Assembly: GCF_012931685.1 (NCBI RefSeq)
Contig: NZ_JABANC010000002.1
Coordinates: 310,001-374,000, forward strand
Direction: 5' to 3'
DNA length: 64,000 bases
Source of the DNA: Hanstruepera ponticola
Lineage (GTDB): Bacteria; Bacteroidota; Bacteroidia; Flavobacteriales; Flavobacteriaceae
In this document: positions 37,310 to 47,305 of the stretch, piece by piece
Layout: each line of letters opens with the position of its first letter
How positions within the stretch are numbered: the stretch's first letter is position 1
Notes under the pieces: generated by a model
Database searches by the model: none
What the model saw: the letters and a program-made list of their open reading frames with translations, nothing else
Told to the model about the DNA's origin: nothing
Made by a program: the position numbers and the translations under genes

Positions 37310-38530
37310 TTAAAGTCTTTTTGATTTAGCTACAGGTTGTTTATAGAATTCAATAAATTTCTCCTGCTGTTGCTTTAAATTAAACTGACTCGATACGCGC
37401 TGTTTAGCCTGGCTTCGTATTTTAGTTTTTTCAATTTCAGGCATATCAACAACTTCTTTAATCTTATTTGCTAATAATATCGGAGATCTTTTCGCTACAA
37501 CCCAACCCGTTTCATTATCTAAAACATTTTCTTTCAGTCCTCCACTATCTGAAACAATAGTAAGCAAACCCATAGCTTGAGCCTCTAAAACAGCGTTACA
37601 AAAACCCTCTTGAATACTGTATTGCATGTATATATCTGCTTGCATCATGACTTCCTTGACCATTTCATGAGGTTGTTTACCTAGTAATTCAATTTGGTCA
37701 ATGATACCTAATTGATAAGCAGAAAAAATTAAACGTTCCCTCTCTTCTCCAGAACCAATTAAAGTATACTTAAATGGAATACCAAGTTTCTTTAAATGAT
37801 ATAAGGCCTCTAAAGTATAATCTAATCCTTTTACCCAATGTAACCTAGCCACTGTAAGGATATGCAAAGTGCTTGAATTATGAATACGGTCTCCTCTATT
37901 AAATTTCTTGATATCAATTGCCGGAGATATGACATGAATTTGAGAACTCGCCACATTATTACTCACTAATAAACGCTTCATTTCGTCAGATAGCACATGA
38001 TATTTTACTGGTTGCTTATACAGGCTTTCATAACAATTATTATGTTTTAGTGGCGATAAATACATATCAAACCCTCTAAAACTCACAGCCATTTGTGCAT
38101 CCATTGCTTTAGAAACATACTCTCTATTTACAACTAGTGTGGCATATCCAAAATGCAACCAATCAAGATTTTCTGAAAGTAATGGTTGGTTAATCAAAAT
38201 ATTCTTTAAGCTACGTTTCATTGTAACCCCATTATTTCTTTCCAACAACAAAAGTTTATAGCTGCGCCGAGGATTTATCAAAACTGCCTTAAAAAAAGCT
38301 GTTAATGCATGATAACTGTTTTTCAAAAAACCTGAATTAAAGCTTTTCAAAATTTGCACGGTACAAGGAAGTGTATTACTAATTCCCTCTTCTTTACCAA
38401 CAAACAAAATAACATTATAACCTTTATTGACTAAACCCATGATTTTATTTCTAAAAAAGGTTTCAGAATAACCAGGTAAAGTAGGGAGTACAATTCCTAT
38501 AGTTTGTATTATGTTCTTTTGACTATTCAA
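37310..38530 (-). CDS. Glycosyltransferase family 4 (colanic-type)
   Basis: The 406-residue GT-B enzyme has ARLHWVKGLDYTLEALYHLK and SIQEGFCNAVLEAQAMGLL in its C-terminal half. It is a diverged relative of the next gene upstream (RPHWKKGYTYALDACKLLK at the same place), so the two look like a tandem duplication. The start is TTG; no ATG occurs before the conserved N-terminus. It should act on the cytoplasmic side. Confidence 0.88.
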   Translation of the reverse strand: MNSQKNIIQTIGIVLPTLPGYSETFFRNKIMGLVNKGYNVILFVGKEEGISNTLPCTVQILKSFNSGFLKNSYHALTAFFKAVLINPRRSYKLLLLERNNGVTMKRSLKNILINQPLLSENLDWLHFGYATLVVNREYVSKAMDAQMAVSFRGFDMYLSPLKHNNCYESLYKQPVKYHVLSDEMKRLLVSNNVASSQIHVISPAIDIKKFNRGDRIHNSSTLHILTVARLHWVKGLDYTLEALYHLKKLGIPFKYTLIGSGEERERLIFSAYQLGIIDQIELLGKQPHEMVKEVMMQADIYMQYSIQEGFCNAVLEAQAMGLLTIVSDSGGLKENVLDNETGWVVAKRSPILLANKIKEVVDMPEIEKTKIRSQAKQRVSSQFNLKQQQEKFIEFYKQPVAKSKRL

Positions 38531-38538
38531 ATTGAAAT

Positions 38539-39708
38539 CTAGATGTGTTTATAAAAGTCATACATGCGTGTTATCATTTCCGATTTTGTATGTTGTTCCA
38601 ATAGTTTCTGGTAAGCATTAGTTGCAATATAATTTCTTTTATTCTCAGATAGTTTACTTATTGAAGTAATGGTCTCAGCGATGAGTTTTGAATCTCTTTT
38701 GGGTACAACAAACCCCGTAATGCCATCAATAATAACTTCTTCCATACCACCACAATCAGTAGTTAAAATCAATGTCCCTAATGACATGGCTTCCAAGACC
38801 ACATTCGCTACACCTTCTTCAACACTAGGCAAGAGTAATAAATCAGTATTTTGCATACGTGTCATTACACGCTCATTTGGTAACTTATCAGTTAATTCAA
38901 CTACATCAGCGAGCCCTAGATCATGTATGTGATAGAGTAATTCAATATCATCACAACCACCTACAATAGAATACTGAAACAAAAAACCTTGATCCTTTAG
39001 TAATTTACAGGCATCTAAAGCATAAGTATAACCTTTCTTCCAGTGCGGTCTACCAACTGATAAGACTTGAAAAACCGCTGGTGTTTTTCTAACAACATCA
39101 GGCTTTGAGCCAGTGAGCTCTAGACCACTATAAACTACTTTTATTTTATCTTGTGTTGCGCCATATTTCTGTGCCTCAACAGCAATGGCTTTTGATACGG
39201 CATGAAACCCATCGACCTTCGGGAAATTGCGGCAATACACACTTGCCAGTTTTTTATCTGCAATAGGTGAGTAATTAATATGAGCACCACGTAAGCTTAC
39301 CACGAGTTTCATTCCAAATTCCTGAACCCAAATCCAATCTCCAATACCTTTAGCCCATTGTAAATGAAAAATATCAGGTTTATGCCATAAAACGGGATAG
39401 CATTTTACCTTATTGTTTAATGTGTTTTTGGATTGTGACAATAAAAGAGTGTCTAACTTTTTCTTATCATTTCTTCTTAAGAAAAAAAGTAATAGCGAAT
39501 ACGTCAACAAATAAAAGGCTTTATGCAACTTACTATTTGTATAGCCAAGAACCCGAACCTTATTACTATAAGTAACACGTCTAGCCTTGATTCCAAATAG
39601 GAATATATCGCACAAACCTGTCTCAGACAAACCAGTGATAAGCCGCTCAATAAAAGTAGTGCTGGGTATCTCTCCAGAATAGATAGCTATTTTAAGTCTT
39701 TTTTTCAA
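38539..39708 (-). CDS. Glycosyltransferase family 4 (colanic-type), paralogue of the following gene
   Basis: The 389-residue GT-B enzyme has VGRPHWKKGYTYALDACKLL, then LPSVEEGVANVVLEAMSLGT and DGITGFVVPKRDSKLIAE. It resembles the gene that follows it throughout the C-terminal half. It starts with TTG directly before KKRLKIAIYSGEIPSTTF, a natural first strand. It is 8 bp from the next gene. Donor and acceptor are unknown. Confidence 0.87.
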   Translation of the reverse strand: MKKRLKIAIYSGEIPSTTFIERLITGLSETGLCDIFLFGIKARRVTYSNKVRVLGYTNSKLHKAFYLLTYSLLLFFLRRNDKKKLDTLLLSQSKNTLNNKVKCYPVLWHKPDIFHLQWAKGIGDWIWVQEFGMKLVVSLRGAHINYSPIADKKLASVYCRNFPKVDGFHAVSKAIAVEAQKYGATQDKIKVVYSGLELTGSKPDVVRKTPAVFQVLSVGRPHWKKGYTYALDACKLLKDQGFLFQYSIVGGCDDIELLYHIHDLGLADVVELTDKLPNERVMTRMQNTDLLLLPSVEEGVANVVLEAMSLGTLILTTDCGGMEEVIIDGITGFVVPKRDSKLIAETITSISKLSENKRNYIATNAYQKLLEQHTKSEMITRMYDFYKHI

Positions 39709-39713
39709 ATTAA

Positions 39714-40616
39714 CTATTGTTCCGTTATAATATATTTATTGAAATCTATTGTCAGTTGCCTACTAGCTTTATCGCGTCCCAGTGTATTAACATGTATCAT
39801 ATCATGAAAATAACGACTATCCTTAAGTACATCACTATGGTCTATGATTAAATATTCTGTATCATCAAAGGCAGCTTTCTTTCCTTCCATAGGAGATATA
39901 TAACAAATAAGAGTTATATCATGTAACTGACATAATGCTTTAATTTTTTTTAGATAATTATTAGTAAAATCTATCGGAAAATTCTCAAAGTTTTCTATAG
40001 GTCTTGATGGGGTTTTATAGTTTGGATAAGTATAGTTTCCATTTATATCAAACCGATTGCGTCTTTCTGGAGATAAAACACTTAACAACGAAGGATAAAA
40101 TACTTCAGCATTATAATACGAAACACCAATAGTAGGCAACCATCTAGAAAGTGTTAGTGCATGAGCTCTAAAACCGGTAAAATTCTTAAAATGATCATAG
40201 ACATAGGGCCTATCTATATACATTAAAAACCTATAGTCATTATCACTAATATCGTCATGTTTAGTAGTATAATTTGTTGGATTCGGTGCCAAAATACAGT
40301 AATCGGTCTGTTTACCTTCAGCCAAAAAATGTTGTAACATTAAATATTGGCTTGGTAATGATGTATCATCTACCGCAAGATTTATCCCTTTAACATCTAA
40401 TTCAGAGTCTATCAACTCTGTATCTATAGTGGTCAAACCCGTACTAGCTCCTAAAACAATATAGTCAAATTGCTTCTGAACTACGCCATTAGCTAAATAA
40501 GCAGGCTTATAAAAATGAGACTGTCGCAATAACCACAAACTGCCATAACTAATCAAGAAGGACAGCAGTAAAAAGCCCGATAATATAAATCCTATTTTTT
40601 TAAGAAACACTAACAT
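39714..40616 (-). CDS. SGNH-like protein, likely partner of the MBOAT acyltransferase
   Basis: The 300-residue product has one N-terminal membrane anchor (about 8-28) and an extracytoplasmic SGNH/GDSL-like domain. The nucleophile motif is changed to DYIVLGASTGLTTID, and the C-terminal Asp-His motif is present as YFHDMIHVNTLGRDKAS. Such proteins (AlgJ/AlgX-like, DltD-like) take an acyl group from an MBOAT and move it to the glycan in the periplasm. The MBOAT gene ends 2 bp upstream of this start, so the two form a pair. Confidence 0.78.
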   Translation of the reverse strand: MLVFLKKIGFILSGFLLLSFLISYGSLWLLRQSHFYKPAYLANGVVQKQFDYIVLGASTGLTTIDTELIDSELDVKGINLAVDDTSLPSQYLMLQHFLAEGKQTDYCILAPNPTNYTTKHDDISDNDYRFLMYIDRPYVYDHFKNFTGFRAHALTLSRWLPTIGVSYYNAEVFYPSLLSVLSPERRNRFDINGNYTYPNYKTPSRPIENFENFPIDFTNNYLKKIKALCQLHDITLICYISPMEGKKAAFDDTEYLIIDHSDVLKDSRYFHDMIHVNTLGRDKASRQLTIDFNKYIITEQ

Positions 40617-40618
40617 AC

Positions 40619-42046
40619 CTAAAACTGAAAATATATAAAGTCCGCAGGGTTTTTAAACACTCCCATAAAAGCTATTAACAAAGCTATAAATATAGCCGAA
40701 TAAGACGACAACCTGACTTCTTTATGATTTTTTTGAATTGCATTATACTCAAATAATAAAAGTACAATTAAACTAACACCAATAATCATACTAAACAACA
40801 ATGATTTTGAAGTTGTGTGAAAAAGCGACAAGGAACAACTGTTAAAACTAAAAATATCAACAATCATATTATTGGCATTCAAAACGGTATCGGCTCGAAA
40901 ATAAATCCACGCCAAACTCACCAATACAAATGTTATCATTATCTTAAAAAGCTGCCTAAAATGTAATCGGTTATCATCAACAAATATTCTATTGGTTTTA
41001 GTCATCAATAAAGGTAAAAACAACAAGGAATGAATGCCACCCCATATAATAAAGGTCCAATTGGCTCCATGCCAAAGTCCACTAACCAAAAAAACAATAG
41101 CAACGTTTCTTAATTGCGACAGTAAACTCCCTCGCGAGCCTCCTAATGGGATATACAAATAATCCCGAAACCAGGTTGAAAGTGATATATGCCAGCGTCG
41201 CCAAAATTCAGCTATATCTCTAGAGAAATATGGGAAAGCAAAATTAACCTTCAAAGAAAAACCAAATAAGCGTGCCACACCAATGGCAATGTCCGAATAA
41301 CCTGAAAAATCACCATAAATTTGAAATCCGAATAACAAGGCACCCATAAACAACTCCATAGAAGAATAACTGCCTGCACCGTCAAATATTTGGTTTACAA
41401 AAAAAGCACAATTATCAGCCACGACTACTTTCTTAAACAAGCCCCAGATTATCAAATAAAAACCACTTAAAGCAAATTGGCTATCAAAAACTCTAGACTT
41501 ATTAAATTGTGGTAATAAATTTTTCGCGCGTTCTATTGGTCCAGCTACCAATTGTGGGAAGAAGGAGACGTAAGCAGCAAATTGAATAAAATCTGACGTA
41601 GGCTCAAGTTTATTTCTATAAACATCTATGGTGTAACTCAAGGTTTGAAACGTATAAAAAGAGATACCTACTGGCAAGATAATTTTCAGGGTATCCACAT
41701 CCATTGAAATCCCAAATAGTGCCCAAGCATCCATCCAGCTTTCAATAAAAAAATTGTAATACTTAAAGAAGCCCAAAAGTCCCAAATTGCAGGTTAAACT
41801 CAATATCAGTAGGACTTTCCGATTATTAATATTGCTAACTTTATGTAGCTGCCTACCCACAATAAAATCCACCAAAGTACTAAATGCTATTAATCCTAAA
41901 AAACGCCAATCCCACCAAGCATAAAAAATATAACTTGCCAACAATATAAATAAGTTTTGTAGCCTTAAATATCTGTTTAATAAATACCAATAGACTAGAA
42001 ATACTATTGGGAGAAATATTGCGAAGCTTATTGAGTTAAATAACAT
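40619..42046 (-). CDS. MBOAT family O-acyltransferase (AlgI-like)
   Basis: The 475-residue membrane protein has about eleven hydrophobic segments and the MBOAT core motifs: WRRWHISLSTWFRDYLYIPL, then GLWHGANWTFIIWGGIH with the catalytic His. It passes an acyl group, often acetyl, from the cytoplasm across the membrane. In alginate, AlgI works with AlgJ/AlgX; here the SGNH-like protein downstream is the expected partner. The target is probably the exported polysaccharide. Confidence 0.92.
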   Translation of the reverse strand: MLFNSISFAIFLPIVFLVYWYLLNRYLRLQNLFILLASYIFYAWWDWRFLGLIAFSTLVDFIVGRQLHKVSNINNRKVLLILSLTCNLGLLGFFKYYNFFIESWMDAWALFGISMDVDTLKIILPVGISFYTFQTLSYTIDVYRNKLEPTSDFIQFAAYVSFFPQLVAGPIERAKNLLPQFNKSRVFDSQFALSGFYLIIWGLFKKVVVADNCAFFVNQIFDGAGSYSSMELFMGALLFGFQIYGDFSGYSDIAIGVARLFGFSLKVNFAFPYFSRDIAEFWRRWHISLSTWFRDYLYIPLGGSRGSLLSQLRNVAIVFLVSGLWHGANWTFIIWGGIHSLLFLPLLMTKTNRIFVDDNRLHFRQLFKIMITFVLVSLAWIYFRADTVLNANNMIVDIFSFNSCSLSLFHTTSKSLLFSMIIGVSLIVLLLFEYNAIQKNHKEVRLSSYSAIFIALLIAFMGVFKNPADFIYFQF

Positions 42047-42069
42047 ATATATTCTAACATTCAGCTTTA

Positions 42070-43179
42070 TTAACCAACCAGTTTTAAATAAAGTGATTGA
42101 TGGTTGTTTAAGAAATCTTCAATAGAGAACACATCAACGACACGAAGCCGCATTTTTTGAGCCAAATCAACTTTGTCCTCTTGAGACATCCCTTTAATAG
42201 CTTGTATTTTATAGGATAGAGCTTTAACATCTCCTGCTTGAAACAAACAACTAGGAAATGGTTCCAAAATATCATGGATACCAGATACATCTGACCCCAA
42301 TACTATGCGTTCCATGGCCATGGCCTCTAAAGGTGCATTAGGAATACCCTCACGCCTACCTTCATCTTTTGTTGGAATAACAAATAAATTTGCTAACGCC
42401 AAGTAAGGCTTAACGTCCAATTGTTTCCCAATAAATGTAATGGCCTCGTCTTTCTGGTATCGAGCCTTAAGCTTTAAACCATAATCATTATTATGGTCAC
42501 CAACTATTAATACTTTTATACGGCTTTCATTAAGTATTAGTGCAGCTTCTATTAAGTCCTCTATCCCCTTAACTGGAACCAAATTGGCTACAGAAACTAT
42601 TACAAAATCATCTGCCTCAATACCAAGTTGATTTCTCAAAGGTACAGATGCAGGCATAGGTACAAATGTTTTGGTGTCAATGGCTAAAGGAAATTTAACT
42701 GCTTTGTCGTGCATTTTTGAAAAGTACTTAACCATCATATCCTGATTGACTACAATAACGCTACTACTTAAAAAGGACTTCCATTTCCAAAAACGACTCT
42801 CCCAACCCATAGCTTTTTTTGTATACACATAAGGAATTCCGGCCATTTTAGCTGCTAAAGCCTCTGAAAAATCAGAGCTCCAGTGCCACGAATGGATAAC
42901 ATCATACGCCTGTCTTTTAAAAAACTGTTTAATGCGTTGTGTTCTAAAAAAAAAAGTAGTCCAAGGCCTGTAAGCAGTCGTAAAAGGAAACAAATGTATG
43001 GGAACTCCTAATGATTCAACTTCTTTGAAAAAGGTACCTTTATTATGAAAACAACATATTTCAGGTTCGAAAATGGTCTTGTCGAGTCCCTTTACCAAAT
43101 CATACACTGATCGACCACTTCCAGCTGTATTAAAGTTAGGAATAGTATATAAAACACGAATGCGTTTTTTATGTTTCAT
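42070..43179 (-). CDS. Glycosyltransferase family 4
   Basis: The 369-residue GT-B enzyme has an N-terminal VLYTIPNFNTAGSGRSVYDL and a C-terminal VSVANLVPVKGIEDLIEAAL. The GT4 motif is RREGIPNAPLEAMAMERIVL, then SDVSGIHDIL. Its start overlaps the hexapeptide acetyltransferase by 4 bp, so the two are coupled. Sugar unknown. Confidence 0.88.
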   Translation of the reverse strand: MKHKKRIRVLYTIPNFNTAGSGRSVYDLVKGLDKTIFEPEICCFHNKGTFFKEVESLGVPIHLFPFTTAYRPWTTFFFRTQRIKQFFKRQAYDVIHSWHWSSDFSEALAAKMAGIPYVYTKKAMGWESRFWKWKSFLSSSVIVVNQDMMVKYFSKMHDKAVKFPLAIDTKTFVPMPASVPLRNQLGIEADDFVIVSVANLVPVKGIEDLIEAALILNESRIKVLIVGDHNNDYGLKLKARYQKDEAITFIGKQLDVKPYLALANLFVIPTKDEGRREGIPNAPLEAMAMERIVLGSDVSGIHDILEPFPSCLFQAGDVKALSYKIQAIKGMSQEDKVDLAQKMRLRVVDVFSIEDFLNNHQSLYLKLVG

Positions 43180-43754
43180 AATTTCTTAATTATTTTTGCT
43201 GGATTACCTGCTATCACGCAATTAGATGGAACGTCTTTTACAACTACTGAACCAGCCCCAATTATCACGTTATTACCAATGGTGATATTACCAATAATAA
43301 CCACTTGAGCACCTACCGTTACGTCATGACCTATACTGGGAATTAAACTATTGTCATTACGCTTATTTCCAATGGTTAGTCCATTTCTAAACTGAAAATT
43401 TCTACCAATAGATTTTGCATTAATTACACTGGCAAATGGATGATAACAACTCAAGCCCCCATCTATTTGCGTACTTTTAAATATCTTACAATGAAAATCT
43501 TTTGTAAAAAAGCGCTTAAACAAATGAGCTTGTCCCTTCAAGCGCCAAAAAAACAGAAAAGCATATTCTGGATAATAATGCATTAAATGACTAAATTGTT
43601 TTTTTATGGGCTTATCAATCAAATTGCTACCTCTTATCAATATATTCTGTTGGACATCCTCTTGAATAACAACGTTCCCCAATACATATTTACGATATAA
43701 AAAGAAAAGAAATAATTTCCTGATCAAATGCTTAAAAAGTCGCCTCATGGTCAT
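43176..43754 (-). CDS. Hexapeptide-repeat acetyltransferase (serine acetyltransferase-like)
   Basis: The 192-residue product has left-handed beta-helix repeats in its C-terminal half: IGHDVTVGAQVVIIGNITIG, then NNVIIGAGSVVVKDVPSNCV, then IAGNPAKIIKKL. The helix start, SVINAKSIGRNFQFRNGLTI, resembles CysE-type sugar or serine acetyltransferases of polysaccharide loci. It probably adds acetyl to a sugar hydroxyl or amino group using acetyl-CoA. It overlaps both neighbours by a few bases (4 and 23 bp). Confidence 0.88.
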   Translation of the reverse strand: MTMRRLFKHLIRKLFLFFLYRKYVLGNVVIQEDVQQNILIRGSNLIDKPIKKQFSHLMHYYPEYAFLFFWRLKGQAHLFKRFFTKDFHCKIFKSTQIDGGLSCYHPFASVINAKSIGRNFQFRNGLTIGNKRNDNSLIPSIGHDVTVGAQVVIIGNITIGNNVIIGAGSVVVKDVPSNCVIAGNPAKIIKKL

Positions 43755-44754
43755 TTAATTTTACTTCATTTTTCAAATGCTTATCTGAATACCAGTCTGA
43801 CAAATAATACACATAAAATTTTAAAAGAATTGTCATTGGTAAAAATACCAAAATAACCAAATAAGTATGAATTAAAAAAGGAAGTTTAAGTGGTGACACT
43901 TCAGCTTTTAAGTTTTGTAATCTTATTTTCCGGTTTGTGAAGCCCTGTGTACGACAAATAATTTTGCCCATCATACGATAAAGTTCCAAAAATAATATTT
44001 TGGTATATTCTCTAGGAACTTTATGATTAAAATAAAATGGCAAATGCTCCAAGGTAAAACGTTTCCATGTGTGAAAAACCATTTCATTATTAATTTTTGC
44101 ACTTTGATTTGTGGAGCTTACATGCCTAAAATACAAATAAATATACATGTCTAAAAAGGCTACATTACAAAGCATTCCCAACTTAATATCAAATGCTGTG
44201 TCTTCACCTATCAATAAAGATTCATTATAGAGCCCTATTGACTTAAAAACATCTTTTCTATACAAAAAGGCAGGTGGTCCAACCACATTGGCCAAACTTG
44301 AAAACCAATACAAACCCCAAAATGGTTTTTCTTTAATTATGACTTCATGGGTTTCATTATCTGGTTTAACTGTTTTTAAAATACTCTTTTGCGATTTAAC
44401 CATTTTACCAAATACTGCATCCAAACTAGGTGAAGCATCCAACACAGTAATCATCTTTTGTAATGCACCTGGATAAATCTCATCATCAACATCAAATATA
44501 TAAACATAGTCCCCTTTAGCAGAAGCTATACCCTTATTTCTAGCAGCTGAAGCACCTTGTTTTGTTTGATCGAGCAATATTACGCGTTGATCTTCAAGCT
44601 GAAGTTTCTTTATTATTTCAATTGAATTGTCAGCTGAATTATTATCCACATATAGCAACTCAAAATCATCAATATCTTGACTCAAAATTGAGTGATACGA
44701 TTTAAGTATGAATTCAGCACCGTTATAAACCGGAATAACAACAGAGAGTTTCAT
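43732..44754 (-). CDS. Glycosyltransferase family 2
   Basis: The 340-residue GT-A enzyme has LSVVIPVYNGAEFILKSYHS, then LYVDNNSADNS, and the metal motif in YVYIFDVDDEIYPGAL. A hydrophobic stretch near 290-315 suggests membrane association. It overlaps the asparagine-synthase-like gene by 4 bp (ATGA). Which sugar it uses is unknown. Confidence 0.9.
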   Translation of the reverse strand: MKLSVVIPVYNGAEFILKSYHSILSQDIDDFELLYVDNNSADNSIEIIKKLQLEDQRVILLDQTKQGASAARNKGIASAKGDYVYIFDVDDEIYPGALQKMITVLDASPSLDAVFGKMVKSQKSILKTVKPDNETHEVIIKEKPFWGLYWFSSLANVVGPPAFLYRKDVFKSIGLYNESLLIGEDTAFDIKLGMLCNVAFLDMYIYLYFRHVSSTNQSAKINNEMVFHTWKRFTLEHLPFYFNHKVPREYTKILFLELYRMMGKIICRTQGFTNRKIRLQNLKAEVSPLKLPFLIHTYLVILVFLPMTILLKFYVYYLSDWYSDKHLKNEVKLNDHEATF

Positions 44755-46145
44755 ATACCATTGTTGTTAAAGTGTTTATGCCACAGTGATAAAGTTAACA
44801 ACATACTTACAGCATGCGAATACCCTACACGATCAATAGTCTTAAAATTGGAGTAAACTTCTGCAATGAGCGTTTTGGGTATCCAACTGTTAAAATCAGC
44901 ATCAAATAGATAATGTTCTAACTCTTTTTTATTTACCTTACCTTCAAATTGTAATTCCCAGTTTCTTTGAACATAGGGTCTTCCTAATAACCCCTGAAGT
45001 TCTCTTTTTAATTTACTTTTTACACGATATAATAAATTATTAGGCAACTTATTTTTATGATAATTAGTTAAATTATACGGCTTGTGGTCTTGCCAAGTTA
45101 TATGCGCCAATGCGGTATCTTGCTTAAGATGAGCAATTTGCAACTTTCTATCGGCAAGAAATACTTCGGGAATAGTACAAATAAACTCTAGCATTCTATT
45201 ATCATAATAAGGCAATGTAATAGGATGAACAGATTCGAAAATGCTTAAATTAGTTGTTGTCCATCGGTGAGCCCACTGACTGGTTTTGAAGGCACGTACT
45301 TTTGCGCTTAAATTATCTATGGAAATAGTGTTTAAAGAATTCTCAATACGACCAACCAAATAATCTTTAAAGTTACCAGTTAGCCCCCAAACTCCCCATA
45401 ATTTTTCTGCAAGTTCAAATCCTTTAGGCTTTACCATTTTCTTATATAACATAGGTACAACGTCTGTTTCAGAAGTACCAGCTGGAACACCCCGGTCAAA
45501 CAGGACATCACCCCAATGACCAAGAGAGAAAACACCTTGCATATTTTTGTAATCCTGCAAGATGGCCATTTGCCTTGGATGGGTAAATTCAGAATGGCAT
45601 CCGTTTATTAGTGCTAAATCATCAATACAATCCCATAAATAGCCTTCCTTTATTAAAAAATGTTGAAATGAGAAATTACAAGTTTCAGCAATCTGCTTGG
45701 CTATTTGATGCTCTGGATAACCACCTGAAAAACTATAGCTATATGCCTGAACAGAAACACCTAAATCTTTTAACACCTTGGCCTGACTCCTACTATCCAA
45801 GCCACCTGAAATAGGCAATATAACTGATCTGTCGGCAACCTGGTCATTCATTACCTTCGTCAACAAAGCAACATATTCTTCCAAAGCCGTTTCAAATGTA
45901 ATCGCTCGGGGTGAATAATGCCATTCAAACCAAGGACTACTACTAGTTAAAAATCCCTCATCATCAAATTTATGAATATGCGCAGGCAAAAGACAAACCT
46001 CATCTTTCCAAAAAGTATCTTGATCCAAAAAAAAACCAGTTGCCAAAAACACACAAATAGCTTCATGATGCAAGGCATGAGCCTCTTTTATTTTAGCAAA
46101 CTGTTGTTGTGTAGGTAATATTTGTGTTGTAATAGTCTGACTCAT
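44751..46145 (-). CDS. Asparagine-synthase-like protein lacking the glutaminase nucleophile
   Basis: The 464-residue protein has the AsnB synthetase PP-loop (ILPISGGLDSRSQAKVLKDL, about 109-128), used to adenylate a carboxyl. The N-terminal Ntn glutamine amidotransferase domain normally begins with Met-Cys; here the start MSQTITTQILPTQQQ has no Cys at position 2. The first about 100 residues look degenerate. It may use ammonia or an amine to make an amide on a uronic acid, as AsnB relatives such as WbpS are thought to do in O-antigen loci. The start ATG is clear. Confidence 0.8.
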   Translation of the reverse strand: MSQTITTQILPTQQQFAKIKEAHALHHEAICVFLATGFFLDQDTFWKDEVCLLPAHIHKFDDEGFLTSSSPWFEWHYSPRAITFETALEEYVALLTKVMNDQVADRSVILPISGGLDSRSQAKVLKDLGVSVQAYSYSFSGGYPEHQIAKQIAETCNFSFQHFLIKEGYLWDCIDDLALINGCHSEFTHPRQMAILQDYKNMQGVFSLGHWGDVLFDRGVPAGTSETDVVPMLYKKMVKPKGFELAEKLWGVWGLTGNFKDYLVGRIENSLNTISIDNLSAKVRAFKTSQWAHRWTTTNLSIFESVHPITLPYYDNRMLEFICTIPEVFLADRKLQIAHLKQDTALAHITWQDHKPYNLTNYHKNKLPNNLLYRVKSKLKRELQGLLGRPYVQRNWELQFEGKVNKKELEHYLFDADFNSWIPKTLIAEVYSNFKTIDRVGYSHAVSMLLTLSLWHKHFNNNGI

Positions 46146-46250
46146 GGTTTAAGGCTCTAATATAGTAAATCCGATTAGTACCCAAATACAAAAAAATAAT
46201 ATATTACCGAAAAACAAGACAAACAAAACTGGTATTTTAAATAATTTAAG

Positions 46251-47288
46251 TTAGGAAACCCTACTCGTAATAGAACTATGGAATTTCCGCACTTGTTCAG
46301 AAACAATCGTCCAATCATAACCAAGGGCTTTTAATCTGGCCAAACCAGACAGCTCCTGTAGTACATTGAAATCATCTAAAAGCCTTATAATTTCAGTAAT
46401 CATACAATCATAGTCTCCACTTGGGGCCAGCATACTTTTTGTCCCATCTAAATATGTAGCATTGCCACCTACATCTGTAGTTATTACAGGTAATCCACAC
46501 GCCAGCCCCTCTAAAATAGAATTACAGGCTGTACTATCCAATAATGGAATGAACAAGATACTAGCTTCTTGATATTCCTTTAGAAGTAAGCAATCATCAA
46601 TATCTGTAAGTATCTGAACACATGAATGTGATACAATTTTCTTTTGGTAGGCCGGATGAATTACCACATGAACTGATAAATCTTTAACCAATTCCGCCAA
46701 ACGAATTACACAGTGGTTAAAAGCATCAAAATCACGCAAATGTTGCCCAACAAACAACAATCTATTGGGTTTCCTTAAAGATGTGTTTGGTCTAAAAAAA
46801 TGGGTATTAACTCCATGAGGGATATAAACAACTTGGTCTATATCAAAACGTTCTTTAATATAGTCAACTTGATTAGAACCTACAGTCACGGCACCATGAA
46901 GTTGCTTTATAAACTTTGTATTTTTAATTTGTTTATTTAAAACGGTAGGTGGTTTGTGAAACGTACCACAAAAAACAGTTTGTTTAAACTGCTTTTTAAA
47001 AGTCATGATATACCTTATATCGCGCTCTGCGTTTAAATAATGAACTACATTTTTAGATTGTGAATGAGCACGTAACTTTTTATAAAGTTCAAACTCTTTC
47101 AAAACACTATCTGAATTATAAATACCATACATGTCATTAGTCATGTTAGCCAATAACTTGGCAAGCTTGTAAGGTATAGCTGGTTTACCATCAATACAGT
47201 GTGCCTGATCATAATGATCCATCAATCGTGCATAACCAGAGTTTTGTGCGTGGTGTTTTGACCTATGATGTACAAAAAATGTATTCAA
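46251..47288 (-). CDS. Glycosyltransferase family 4
   Basis: The 345-residue product starts with FFVHHRSKHHAQNSGYARLM, typical of a GT4 subgroup. It has LLFVGQHLRDFDAFNHC and the domain motif STACNSILEGLACGLPVITT, then DVGGNATYLDG. No ATG precedes the conserved N-terminus, so the start is TTG. It is separated from the next gene upstream by 105 bp and from the one before by 17 bp. Donor unknown. Confidence 0.86.
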   Translation of the reverse strand: MNTFFVHHRSKHHAQNSGYARLMDHYDQAHCIDGKPAIPYKLAKLLANMTNDMYGIYNSDSVLKEFELYKKLRAHSQSKNVVHYLNAERDIRYIMTFKKQFKQTVFCGTFHKPPTVLNKQIKNTKFIKQLHGAVTVGSNQVDYIKERFDIDQVVYIPHGVNTHFFRPNTSLRKPNRLLFVGQHLRDFDAFNHCVIRLAELVKDLSVHVVIHPAYQKKIVSHSCVQILTDIDDCLLLKEYQEASILFIPLLDSTACNSILEGLACGLPVITTDVGGNATYLDGTKSMLAPSGDYDCMITEIIRLLDDFNVLQELSGLARLKALGYDWTIVSEQVRKFHSSITSRVS

Positions 47289-47305
47289 ATTAAAATATTT
47301 AAAAA

